A stretch of 46,903 nt of DNA from Nocardioidaceae bacterium (GTDB taxonomy: Bacteria > Actinomycetota > Actinomycetes > Propionibacteriales > Nocardioidaceae): contig WQZX01000017.1 of the NCBI GenBank assembly GCA_009780515.1, forward strand, positions 1-46,903. The letters are read 5' to 3'. The notes under the pieces are model-generated. The model searched no databases and was not told where the DNA came from. It saw nothing but the letters and a program-made list of their open reading frames with translations. This document shows, one piece after another, positions 9,452 through 17,566 of this stretch. How positions within the stretch are numbered: the first letter of the stretch is position 1; every line of letters begins with the position of its first letter. A program made the position numbers and the translations under genes.

Positions 9452-12400
9452 CTAGTACTGCGAGCCGTGGTCGGTCGACGGCAGGTAGTCGGTGTCGCCC
9501 GCGAAGGCGGCGTCGTACCCGTTGCTGACCATCACGTTGACCGTCATCAGCACCGAGCTGGTGCAGGTCGCGACGCCGTGCGCGTCGGTCACCGCCGAGC
9601 ACACCGGGCGGTCACCGCCGATCTGGTGCGTCGTGAAGCTGACCGTGCGACCGGCCAGCGGCGAGCCGTCGGGGCCCGTGAGCGTGGCCTTCACGATGCC
9701 GACCTCGGCGTCGATCGACGCGTCGTGGACGGTCACCAGCGTCGCCGCGGAGAGCGACGTCGCCGCCCGCTGCACGGTCTCGGTGAACGGGGCCGACGTG
9801 CTCGCCCCGAACTCGCCCCCACCGTCGTACGACGCCGTCACCCGGTGGTCGCCGGCCTCCCAGGCGTCGACCTTCAGCGAAGCCTCGCGGTGGCCGTCGA
9901 CCGTCGCGAGCTGGGCCGTGCCGAGCACGGTGTCGCCCTCGGTGAAGGTCACCGTGCCGCTCGAGTCGTCCGAGGTCGGCAAGGTGCCCGCGACCGTCGC
10001 GGTGAACGTCACCGAGTCGCCGTAGGTGATCGGGTCCGCCGACGCGGACACGCCCGTCACGGTCGGCACACCGCGCACGGTCTGGACGACCGATGCCGTC
10101 GACCCGTCGAAGTTGAAGTTGCCGACGTACGTCGCGGTGACGGTGTGGTCGCCGGGCTTCAGCGTCGAGGAGACGAACGTGGTGCTGGCCGCGTCGTCGC
10201 CCGCGTCGGAGAGGCCGGTCGCGCCGAGCAGCGTCGCGCCCTCCCAGAACTGCACGACGCCGGACGGGTGTCCGGTGGCCGGTGCCCCGGCCGTGACCTT
10301 CGCCGTGAACGTCACCGGCGAGCCGTACGCCGACGGGCTGCCGTCGCTGCTCAGCGCGAGCGTGGTCGCGCCCTTGCTGACGCTCTGGCCGTTGCCCTGG
10401 TCGAGGGTTCCGTCGCTGGCCACGAAGTCGCGGTCGCCGCTGTACGACGCGGCGATCGCGTAGGTGCCGGGCGACAGCGACGCGAAGCTGCTGCTCGTCG
10501 CCGTCCCCCCGACCACGGCGACCGGCTGGCCGAGCGGGGCGCCGTTGACGGTGAACGTCACGGTGCCGCTCGGGTCGCCCGCACCGGGCGCCACCGGGGT
10601 GACGGTCGCGGTGAACTTCACGCCCTGACCCGACTGCGCCGGGTTGGCCGAGGAGGTCACGACCGTCGAGGTCTGCGCCCGCTGCACGGTCTGGGTGACC
10701 GAGCCGGAGCTCGAGGTGAAGTCGTCGTCGCCGGCGTACGACGCCGTGACGGCGTGCGTCGCGACGGACAGGTCCGACACCGTGATCGTGGCCCGCTCAC
10801 CGGTGCTGGAGTCGACGTGGGCGGAGCCCAGGACCGTCGATCCGTCCGAGAAGGTGACCGTGCCGGTCGGGTCGCCGGCGCCCGGCGAGACCACGTCGAC
10901 CTCGGCGGTGAAGGTGACCGGCTGGCCGAACACCGACGGCGCGGACGAGGAGGTCACCGAGGTGCTGGTGGCCGCCTTGTCGACCGTCTGGGTGACGTCG
11001 TCGGACGAGCTGGTGACGAAGTTCTCGTCGTCGCTGTAGTAGGTCGCCCTCATCGTGTGCGGACCGGGCGCGAGGCCGTCCACGGTGGTCTCGGCGACCC
11101 CGTGGTCGAGGTCCACGAAGGTGCCGACCGTGTTGCCGTCGACGGTGAACTTGATCGCGCCGCCCGGGTGCCCGGTGGCCGGCGCGTCGGCGGCGACCTC
11201 GGCGTGCAGCGTCACCGACTGGCCGAACACCGACGGGTTCGGCGAGGTGGTGAGGGTCGTGGTGGTGTGGGCCGCGTCGACCGTCTGGTCCAGCGCGTCC
11301 GAGCCGCCCGCGAAGTCGCCGTCGCCGCTGTAGTCGGCGGTGACGTGGTGCGTCCCGACGAGGAGCTGGGTGGACGAGGACGTCGCGTTGCCGCTGCTGT
11401 CGATGGCCACCGGGTCGCCCACGGGCGATCCGTCGACGGAGAACTGCACCGTGCCGGTCGGCGTACCGCCGCCGGGCGCGTCGGCGGTGACGTGGGCGGA
11501 GTAGGTGACCGGCTGGCCCGACAGCGGCGTTGCCACCGACGTGCTCAGGTCGATCGAGGTGTCGTCGCGGTTGACGCCGTGGGTGAGCGTCGCCGACGAG
11601 CTCGACGCGAAGTCGCCGTCGCCGTTGTACGTCGCGTCGACGTCCCGGTTGCCCGCGTGCAGGTTGGAGATGGTGACCGAGGCGTGGTCTCCGTCCAGCG
11701 GGACTGCCGTGCCGTAGGGCTGGCCGTCGACGTCGAACTGCACCGAGCCCGTCGGCGTACCTGCTCCGGGCGCCTGCACGCCGACCGTCGCCGTGAAGGT
11801 GACGGCCTGGCCGCTCACGGTCGACGTCGGGTCGTCGCCGAGGGTCGTGGTCGTCGCTGCCTTGCCGACCTGCTGGGTCTTCGTGCCGGCGGTGCCGCCG
11901 GTGTAGTCGGAGTCGCCGCTGTAGACCGCGCCGACGGTGTGCGCCCCGGTGTAGAGCGTCGAGGTGCTCCCGCTCGTCGCGCTGCCACCCGCCAGGCTGA
12001 CCGGCGAGCCGAAGCTCGACCCGTCGACCGTGAACTGGACCGTGCCCGTCGGCACTCCCCCGCCCTGGGTCGCCGCGACGTTCGCCGTGAACGACGTCGC
12101 CTGACCGTGCACGACGTCAGCCGGCTGCACCACCGTCGTCGAGGTCGCGTCCTTGGCGACCGTGATCGAGCTCGACGCCGACTTCGCGTCGTGGTTGGTC
12201 GATCCCGCGAAGCTCGCCGTCACCGTGGCCGACCGCGGCGGCCCGGCGATCGGCAGGTTCGCCGAGGCCACCCCGCTGCCGTTGGTCGTCGCGGTGACGC
12301 TGCCGCCGCCCGAGAGGGCGAACGTGACCGACTGGCCGCTGAGCGCCTGCGGGCTCGCGTTCGGGTCGGTCAGCGTCGCCGACACCGGGACCGTGGTGTT

Positions 12401-12844
12401 CTGCGGTGCCGATGCCGGGCTGTCCAGCACGATGTTCGCGACGTTGTCGATCTTGATCGTGTTGTTGACCGTCGCCGAGCTGTTCGTGCAGTAGAGCGCC
12501 AGGAACGCGGCCTTCCGCGACGTCTCGACCGCCCGCAGGGTGTAGGTGCCGTTCGGGTAGCTCTCGGTCACCACCGAGCCGGTCGTCACCGCCCCGGTGG
12601 CCGTGATCGTCTGGCTCCAGACGGCCGTGCCGGCGGAGTTGATCAGCGAGAACGCCACGTTCGGCGAGGTGCCGTTCAGGCAGGCCGTGCCGTCGCTGAC
12701 GCCCGAGTCGGAGAAGGTGACCGTGCCGTGCACCGTCGCCCCCGATCCCGGCGAGGTGATGGACGCGTCCGCCGGAGCGACGAGTGCGACGGACAGCCCG
12801 AGGGGTACAGCGGTTGCGGCGATCGCCGCGATGAGCTTGCGCAC
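9452..12844 (-). CDS. Large secreted Ig-like repeat protein (1130 aa)
   Basis: A secreted repeat protein, probably a surface or matrix protein or adhesin; that role is an inference from architecture. The GTG start at 12844 gives a clear Sec signal peptide (VRKLIAAIAATAV, cleavage near ADA at 25-27) after GAAAGG and GAGG upstream; the longer frame from 13036 is rejected. Order: a unique N-terminal domain to about 135; one module with SVTFALSGGGSVTA to about 235; then eight Ig-like modules of the Big_3_5 type, each about 95 residues with PTGTVxFxVDG and YSGDxDF motifs; and a C-terminal cap with two cysteines and NGYDAAFAGDTDY. There is no LPXTG, S-layer or membrane anchor. It follows the 1286-aa paralogue after 41 bases and ends at a strong terminator. 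Confidence 0.88.
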   Translation of the reverse strand: MRKLIAAIAATAVPLGLSVALVAPADASITSPGSGATVHGTVTFSDSGVSDGTACLNGTSPNVAFSLINSAGTAVWSQTITATGAVTTGSVVTESYPNGTYTLRAVETSRKAAFLALYCTNSSATVNNTIKIDNVANIVLDSPASAPQNTTVPVSATLTDPNASPQALSGQSVTFALSGGGSVTATTNGSGVASANLPIAGPPRSATVTASFAGSTNHDAKSASSSITVAKDATSTTVVQPADVVHGQATSFTANVAATQGGGVPTGTVQFTVDGSSFGSPVSLAGGSATSGSTSTLYTGAHTVGAVYSGDSDYTGGTAGTKTQQVGKAATTTTLGDDPTSTVSGQAVTFTATVGVQAPGAGTPTGSVQFDVDGQPYGTAVPLDGDHASVTISNLHAGNRDVDATYNGDGDFASSSSATLTHGVNRDDTSIDLSTSVATPLSGQPVTYSAHVTADAPGGGTPTGTVQFSVDGSPVGDPVAIDSSGNATSSSTQLLVGTHHVTADYSGDGDFAGGSDALDQTVDAAHTTTTLTTSPNPSVFGQSVTLHAEVAADAPATGHPGGAIKFTVDGNTVGTFVDLDHGVAETTVDGLAPGPHTMRATYYSDDENFVTSSSDDVTQTVDKAATSTSVTSSSAPSVFGQPVTFTAEVDVVSPGAGDPTGTVTFSDGSTVLGSAHVDSSTGERATITVSDLSVATHAVTASYAGDDDFTSSSGSVTQTVQRAQTSTVVTSSANPAQSGQGVKFTATVTPVAPGAGDPSGTVTFTVNGAPLGQPVAVVGGTATSSSFASLSPGTYAIAASYSGDRDFVASDGTLDQGNGQSVSKGATTLALSSDGSPSAYGSPVTFTAKVTAGAPATGHPSGVVQFWEGATLLGATGLSDAGDDAASTTFVSSTLKPGDHTVTATYVGNFNFDGSTASVVQTVRGVPTVTGVSASADPITYGDSVTFTATVAGTLPTSDDSSGTVTFTEGDTVLGTAQLATVDGHREASLKVDAWEAGDHRVTASYDGGGEFGASTSAPFTETVQRAATSLSAATLVTVHDASIDAEVGIVKATLTGPDGSPLAGRTVSFTTHQIGGDRPVCSAVTDAHGVATCTSSVLMTVNVMVSNGYDAAFAGDTDYLPSTDHGSQY

Positions 12845-12885
12845 GGGGCCTCGACCTTTCGTGGAGTGGTGCGGGCGACGGGCGA

Positions 12886-15800
12886 TCACTTGATGATCCC
12901 CGCCTTGGCCGTGGAGCCGACGAGGTCGCCGGTTCCGGAGAACGTGGCCTGGTAGCCGTTGTTCAGCACGAGCTGCAGGATCTTGCTGCTCGCGCTGCAC
13001 GTGGCCACGCCGGAGGCGTCCGTGACCGAGGTGCACGCGGTCGCGCCCCCGATGGTGAACGTCACCGGCACGCCCGCGACCGGACCGAGGCTGGAGGCCA
13101 CCGTGACCTTCAGCTGGCCCAGGGGCAGGCCCAGCGGAAGCAGGCTGACGGCGGCGGCGTCGGCCGTCATCGTCGTGGCCCGCTTGGCGACCGTGACCGT
13201 CGTGGCCGAGGAGGTGCTGCCGGCGAACAGGCCGTTGGCCGCGTAGACCGCCTCGACCGAGTGGCTGCCGGCGTCCAGGCCGCTCAGCGACAGGGTCGCG
13301 GTGCTCGCCGAGTCACCGGCCGCGACCGGCACCGTGCCGAGCGTGGTGCCGCCGTCGACGAACCGGACCGTGCCCGCGGGGAGCCCGAACGCCGTGCTGG
13401 CCGGGGTCACCGTGGCCTTGAGCGTCACCGTGTCGCCGTACGTCGACGAGGCGGGTGTCGCGCTCAGGGCGGTCGTCGTCGCGATCTGGTCGACCTGCTG
13501 GGTCAGCGTGTCGGACTGGGCCGCGAAGTCGGCGTCACCGGAGTAGAGCGCCGTGACCGTGTGCGCACCGGGCCCGAGGTCGGAGACCGACGGGCTCGCC
13601 GCCGATCCGCCGTGCAGCGCCACCGCGTCGCCGAGCGGTGACCCGTCGACGCTGAACTGCACGAACCCGGTGGGAGCTCCGGTGCCGACCTGCTCGGAGT
13701 CCACCGTGGCGGTGAAGCCCACGGACTGGCCGTAGTCGCTGTGCTGCTTCGAGGAGGTCAGGTGCACACCGGCCGTCGCGTCGCGCACGGTCTGGGTGAT
13801 CGTGTCGCCGCTGCTGCTGTAGGCCGCGTCCGGGACGAACGCCGCGATCACGGTGTGGTCGCCGGCGTCCGGCGAGGCCAGCGAGGCGCTCTCCGCGACC
13901 CCGTCGGCGCCGACCGGAACCGGGTCGCCGAAGCTCGCTCCGTCGACCGAGAACTGCACCGAGCCCGTGGGCGTCGAGCCGTCGTCGGACGTCACGGCCG
14001 CCTTGAACGTGATCAGCTGGCCGTACGTCGACGGGTCGGTCGACGAGGTCAGGCTGGTCGTCGTCGGCACCCGCGCGGCACCCGCGATGACCGTCTGGCT
14101 GACGCCGTCGGAGTCGCCGCCGGCGTACGCGCTGTCGCCGGCGTAGGACGCCTTGATGGTGTGCGAGCCGGCCGGCAGGTCGGCCATGTCCAGCGTCGCC
14201 TGGCTGCCGCCGCCGGTGGCCGCGTGCAGCGTGCCGGCGCCGATCGGGTCGCCGTCGGCGGTGAAGCTCACCGTGCCCGTGGGCGATCCGGAGCCCGGCG
14301 CGACCGGTGCGACGTCCGCGGTGATCACGACGTTCTGGTTCTCGGCCGAGGGCGAGGGGCTGGTCGTGACCGTGACGAGGGTGTCGGCCTTGGTGACGTG
14401 CTGCGTGAGCGAGTCGCTGCTCCCGGAGAAGCCGTCGTCGCCGGCGTAGCTGGCCGCGATGGTGTGGTCGCCCGCGAGCAGCGAGGTCAGCGTCGGGAAC
14501 GTCGCGACGCCGCCCTGGAGCTGCACCGGGTCGCCGAGCGCGTTGCCGTCCACCTTGAGCTGGACGCTGCCGGTCGGCGTACCGCTGCCGGCGCCGGAGG
14601 GCGCCACCGATGCGGTGAGGTCGACGGCCTGGCCGGAGACGGTGTCGCCGGTCGGTCCGCTCAGCGTGACCGTGGTCGACGCCTTGCCGACGGTGGCGGT
14701 GCCCGGTGCGGAGGCGGTGGCGTTGTAGTCGTCGTCGCCGGAGTACTTCGCGACGATGCTGTGCGATCCGACCGACAGGCTGCTGACGTCGAGCGAGGCG
14801 TCGCCGGAGCCGTCGACCGGCACGGTGCCGATCGTGGTGGCGCCCTCGGCGAAGGTCACCGAGCCGGTCGGGTGGCCGCCGTCCGAGGCCGCGACGTGCG
14901 CGCCCAGGGTGACGTCCTGGCCGTTGACCGACGTCGGCGGGGTGATCGTCTCGGTGGTCGTCGTACCGATCAGCGGCTTGTGGACGTACACGCTGATGTC
15001 GGGCGAGGTGCTGCCGGCGAAGGTGGTGTCGCCGAGGTAGACCGCGTGGACGTCGAGGTCGCCGAGCGCCGTGGTCGTGTACGCCGCGCTCGTGGCGGAG
15101 CCGTTGCTCAGCGCGACCGGCGAGCCGAAGCTGCTGCCGCCGACGTAGAACTGGACCGAGCCGGTCGGGCCGCTGCCCACGCCGGGCGTCACCGTGGCGG
15201 TGAACGTGACCGGGTCGCCGATGGTGGCGGAGGCCGTCGAGGACGCGACCGAGGTCGACGTCGGGTCGGTCATCACCTGGAACGGCGTGGTGGCCGTCGC
15301 CGCGGTGAGGTCGCCCGCGCCGGCGTACGACGTCGTGAGGGTGGCCCCGCGCGGCGTACCGGCGACGGGGAGCGTGGCCGTGGCGACGCCGTTGGCGTTC
15401 GTCTGGGCGGTGACGCTGGCGCCGCCCGACAGCGCGAACGTGACCGTCCGGCCGCTGACCGATCCGCCGGCGAGGTCGGCCAGCTGGGCGCTGACGGACG
15501 CGTTCGTGCCGGTGGCGCCGGCAGCGACGCCGGTGTAGGTCAGCGTGCTGCAGTCCTGCTTGTCGACCACGAGGGTCGCGTCGTTCGTCGCGCCGCCGCC
15601 GGAGACGAGCACGCCCCAGCTGCCTCGGGCGCCGTTCTTCGCGAGGCCGTCGGCGGCCGCGGGCGCGTGCAGCGTCGCGGTGTAGGTGCCGTTGGCGTCG
15701 GTCGTCGCGGTCGTCGTCTGACCCGTCCCGGGGTTGAGCGCGGAGGTGTCCATCCCGACGGTGACCGGTACGCCGCTGGCGTGGCTGCTCAGCGCGCCGG

Positions 15801-16746
15801 TGACGGTGACGTCGCCGCCCGCGCAGCTCAGCGACGGCGTGATCGTCTCGCCGATGCTGGTCGCGGGTGCCGGGGTCGACGCGCTGCTCAGCGTGCGGTC
15901 CTCGGTCAGCGAGGCACCGTCGAGCGGCAGCGCGAGGTGCTCCTGCGCGACGTTCTTGTACGTCGGCGCCCACCAGTTGTTGTCGACCGCGGTGCCGTTG
16001 TCCGTGGTGCCGGACGCCGTCACGTAGTCGACCGGGAGCGCGCTGTTGCCGGCGGCGTTGACGGTGGTCGAGGTGACGGCCGACGGGCCGTTGACGGCGA
16101 AGGAGCCGGAGAAGGGCGAGGAGCCGCTGCCGTAGGTGCCGGCGTCGTAGGTGAACCCGCCGGTGTAGTCGACCCCGACGCTGTTCTGCCAGGAGTCGCC
16201 CGCGTTCAGCGGGAAGTCGAGGTTGCGCCAGCCGGGCGTCGGGGTCAGCGTGATGTCGAAGGACGCCGTGACGCCCGCGCTGATGATCGACACGTGCGCC
16301 TTGGCGTTCAGTGCCTGGTGCTGGGTCTCCTGCAAGAGCGCGAGGTCGGACCGTCGTACGTACTCGGTGCCGGTGACGCTGCCGGAGAAGCTGTCCAGCG
16401 AGGCGTTCAGGCTGCCGGTGTTGGCGTTGCCGCTGCCGCCGGTGATGTTGCCGGTCAGGTTGATCTTGTACGCGTCCTGACCCTGGAAGGTCGTCTTGCC
16501 CGCGTTGGTGTAGACGAGGCTCTCGTTGATCGTGGCGTTGGTGCCACTGCCGTCGTCGTACTTGAACGTGGTCGCGTAGGTCCACGACCAGCCGTCCGCC
16601 CACGCGGGCACGTCGTGCCCCGTGGCCTGGGCGGCGTGAGCGGGCGCGGCGCCCACAGCGCCCGCCAGCATTGCCGCGACCATGGCTCCGACGGTCGGGA
16701 TCCCGACCTTGCGCGCGAGCCGTTGGGGACGTCGAATGCCCAGCAT
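12886..16746 (-). CDS. Large secreted Ig-like repeat protein (1286 aa)
   Basis: The first gene of the two-gene Ig-repeat operon. The ATG at 16746 follows AAGGAGTGCGG; the longer frame from 16857 is rejected. A Sec signal peptide ends near APAHA (34-38). A roughly 300-residue N-terminal domain that I do not recognise begins VPAWADGWSWTY. Then come a cysteine-flanked beta domain, a module with TVTFALSGGASVTA matching the one in the 1130-aa protein, seven Big_3_5-type Ig modules (PTGSVQFxVDG, YSGDxDF), and a C-terminal cap with paired cysteines and NGYQATFSGTGDL. No cell-wall sorting signal was seen. A role outside the cell as an adhesin or matrix component is likely by analogy only. Confidence 0.88.
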   Translation of the reverse strand: MLGIRRPQRLARKVGIPTVGAMVAAMLAGAVGAAPAHAAQATGHDVPAWADGWSWTYATTFKYDDGSGTNATINESLVYTNAGKTTFQGQDAYKINLTGNITGGSGNANTGSLNASLDSFSGSVTGTEYVRRSDLALLQETQHQALNAKAHVSIISAGVTASFDITLTPTPGWRNLDFPLNAGDSWQNSVGVDYTGGFTYDAGTYGSGSSPFSGSFAVNGPSAVTSTTVNAAGNSALPVDYVTASGTTDNGTAVDNNWWAPTYKNVAQEHLALPLDGASLTEDRTLSSASTPAPATSIGETITPSLSCAGGDVTVTGALSSHASGVPVTVGMDTSALNPGTGQTTTATTDANGTYTATLHAPAAADGLAKNGARGSWGVLVSGGGATNDATLVVDKQDCSTLTYTGVAAGATGTNASVSAQLADLAGGSVSGRTVTFALSGGASVTAQTNANGVATATLPVAGTPRGATLTTSYAGAGDLTAATATTPFQVMTDPTSTSVASSTASATIGDPVTFTATVTPGVGSGPTGSVQFYVGGSSFGSPVALSNGSATSAAYTTTALGDLDVHAVYLGDTTFAGSTSPDISVYVHKPLIGTTTTETITPPTSVNGQDVTLGAHVAASDGGHPTGSVTFAEGATTIGTVPVDGSGDASLDVSSLSVGSHSIVAKYSGDDDYNATASAPGTATVGKASTTVTLSGPTGDTVSGQAVDLTASVAPSGAGSGTPTGSVQLKVDGNALGDPVQLQGGVATFPTLTSLLAGDHTIAASYAGDDGFSGSSDSLTQHVTKADTLVTVTTSPSPSAENQNVVITADVAPVAPGSGSPTGTVSFTADGDPIGAGTLHAATGGGSQATLDMADLPAGSHTIKASYAGDSAYAGGDSDGVSQTVIAGAARVPTTTSLTSSTDPSTYGQLITFKAAVTSDDGSTPTGSVQFSVDGASFGDPVPVGADGVAESASLASPDAGDHTVIAAFVPDAAYSSSGDTITQTVRDATAGVHLTSSKQHSDYGQSVGFTATVDSEQVGTGAPTGFVQFSVDGSPLGDAVALHGGSAASPSVSDLGPGAHTVTALYSGDADFAAQSDTLTQQVDQIATTTALSATPASSTYGDTVTLKATVTPASTAFGLPAGTVRFVDGGTTLGTVPVAAGDSASTATLSLSGLDAGSHSVEAVYAANGLFAGSTSSATTVTVAKRATTMTADAAAVSLLPLGLPLGQLKVTVASSLGPVAGVPVTFTIGGATACTSVTDASGVATCSASSKILQLVLNNGYQATFSGTGDLVGSTAKAGIIK

Positions 16747-16867
16747 CCGCACTCCTTCTGCCAGTGATTGGCCCGAGTACGAACGCCGCCGTCCGCCAGG
16801 ACGTGTTCTAGCAGGTCTGTGACGCCAGGCACAGCAAAAACAAGGACAAAGTCCCAACTATCTCGGA

Positions 16868-16897
16868 TTGGACGGGAATGAAACGGGACCGTACTAT
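16868..16897 (+). promoter_or_regulatory. Promoter of tetR-MFS operon
   Basis: TTGGAC (16868-16873), 18-base spacer, TACTAT (16892-16897). The predicted start of transcription falls inside the palindromic operator that follows. Confidence 0.5.
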
Positions 16898-16925
16898 CGT
16901 TTGAAACGAAACCGTTCCGTTTCAT
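16897..16925. promoter_or_regulatory. Candidate TetR operator
   Basis: Two overlapping palindromes. TCGTTT-G-AAACGA is perfect (16897-16909). The 21-bp GAAACG..CGTTTC element (16903-16923) has one mismatched pair. A further ATGAAACGG at 16878 is the exact complement of CCGTTTCAT at 16917. The cluster covers the promoter and start region of tetR, which suggests autoregulation. Confidence 0.6.
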
Positions 16926-16940
16926 CCTCCGGAGGTAGCC

Positions 16941-17537
16941 GTGGTTCCCCGCCGTCTGATTCCCCACTCGCGTCCGCGCGTCGAGGGCGACCGCGAGCAG
17001 GAGATCTTCGAGGCCGCCCTGGCGATCCTGGTCGACGTCGGCTACGACCGGCTGACCATGGACGCGGTCGCGACGAGGGCGAAGGCGTCCAAGGCGACGC
17101 TCTACCGCAGGTGGTCCGGCAAGGCCGCGCTGGTCATCGACGCGCTGGTCCACCAGAAGGAGGAGCTCCACGAGCCGGAGGACACCGGCAGCCTCCGCGG
17201 CGACCTGCGCGCCGCCTTCTGCGCCCCCGGCGGGCTGACCGACGCGCACCAGACGGCGATCCTCGGCGCCGTCATCACCGCGATGGGACGGGACGCGGAG
17301 TTCGCCGAGTCGTTCCGCGACCGGTTCATCGCGCCCAAGTCCCACGTCGGCCGCGCGATCTACGAGCGCGCCCAGGAGCGCGGCGAGATCCGCGCCGACC
17401 TCGACCTCGACATCTTCACCGCGGCCCTGCCCGGGATCGTGCTCCACCGCATGTTCCTGCTCGGGGACGAGCCCACCGACGACCTGGTCTCTCGGGTCAT
17501 CGACCAGATCATCATCCCGGCCGCCACGAACGGCTGA
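16941..17537 (+). CDS. TetR-family transcriptional regulator
   Basis: A 198-residue repressor-like protein. The N-terminal helix-turn-helix (IFEAALAILVDVGYDRLTMD, then AKASKATLYRRW, about residues 20-60) is typical of TetR proteins. The C-terminal half is a helical ligand-binding and dimerisation domain. The GTG start follows GGAGG with a five-base gap. It lies 29 bases upstream of an MFS exporter on the same strand, and palindromes overlap its promoter. It therefore very likely represses its own operon until a drug-like substrate binds; the ligand is unknown. Confidence 0.92.
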   Translation: MVPRRLIPHSRPRVEGDREQEIFEAALAILVDVGYDRLTMDAVATRAKASKATLYRRWSGKAALVIDALVHQKEELHEPEDTGSLRGDLRAAFCAPGGLTDAHQTAILGAVITAMGRDAEFAESFRDRFIAPKSHVGRAIYERAQERGEIRADLDLDIFTAALPGIVLHRMFLLGDEPTDDLVSRVIDQIIIPAATNG

Positions 17538-17566
17538 CCCACCCATCCTCACACCCAAGGAAACCC

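Noticed and set aside
9452..16746. CRISPR-like regular repeats in the Ig genes
   Set aside because: The periodicity is about 290 bp, degenerate in DNA, and fully explained by in-frame Ig-like protein modules.
9452..16746. LPXTG or membrane anchoring of the Ig-repeat proteins
   Set aside because: No LPXTG-like motif, C-terminal hydrophobic stretch or lipobox is present in either protein.
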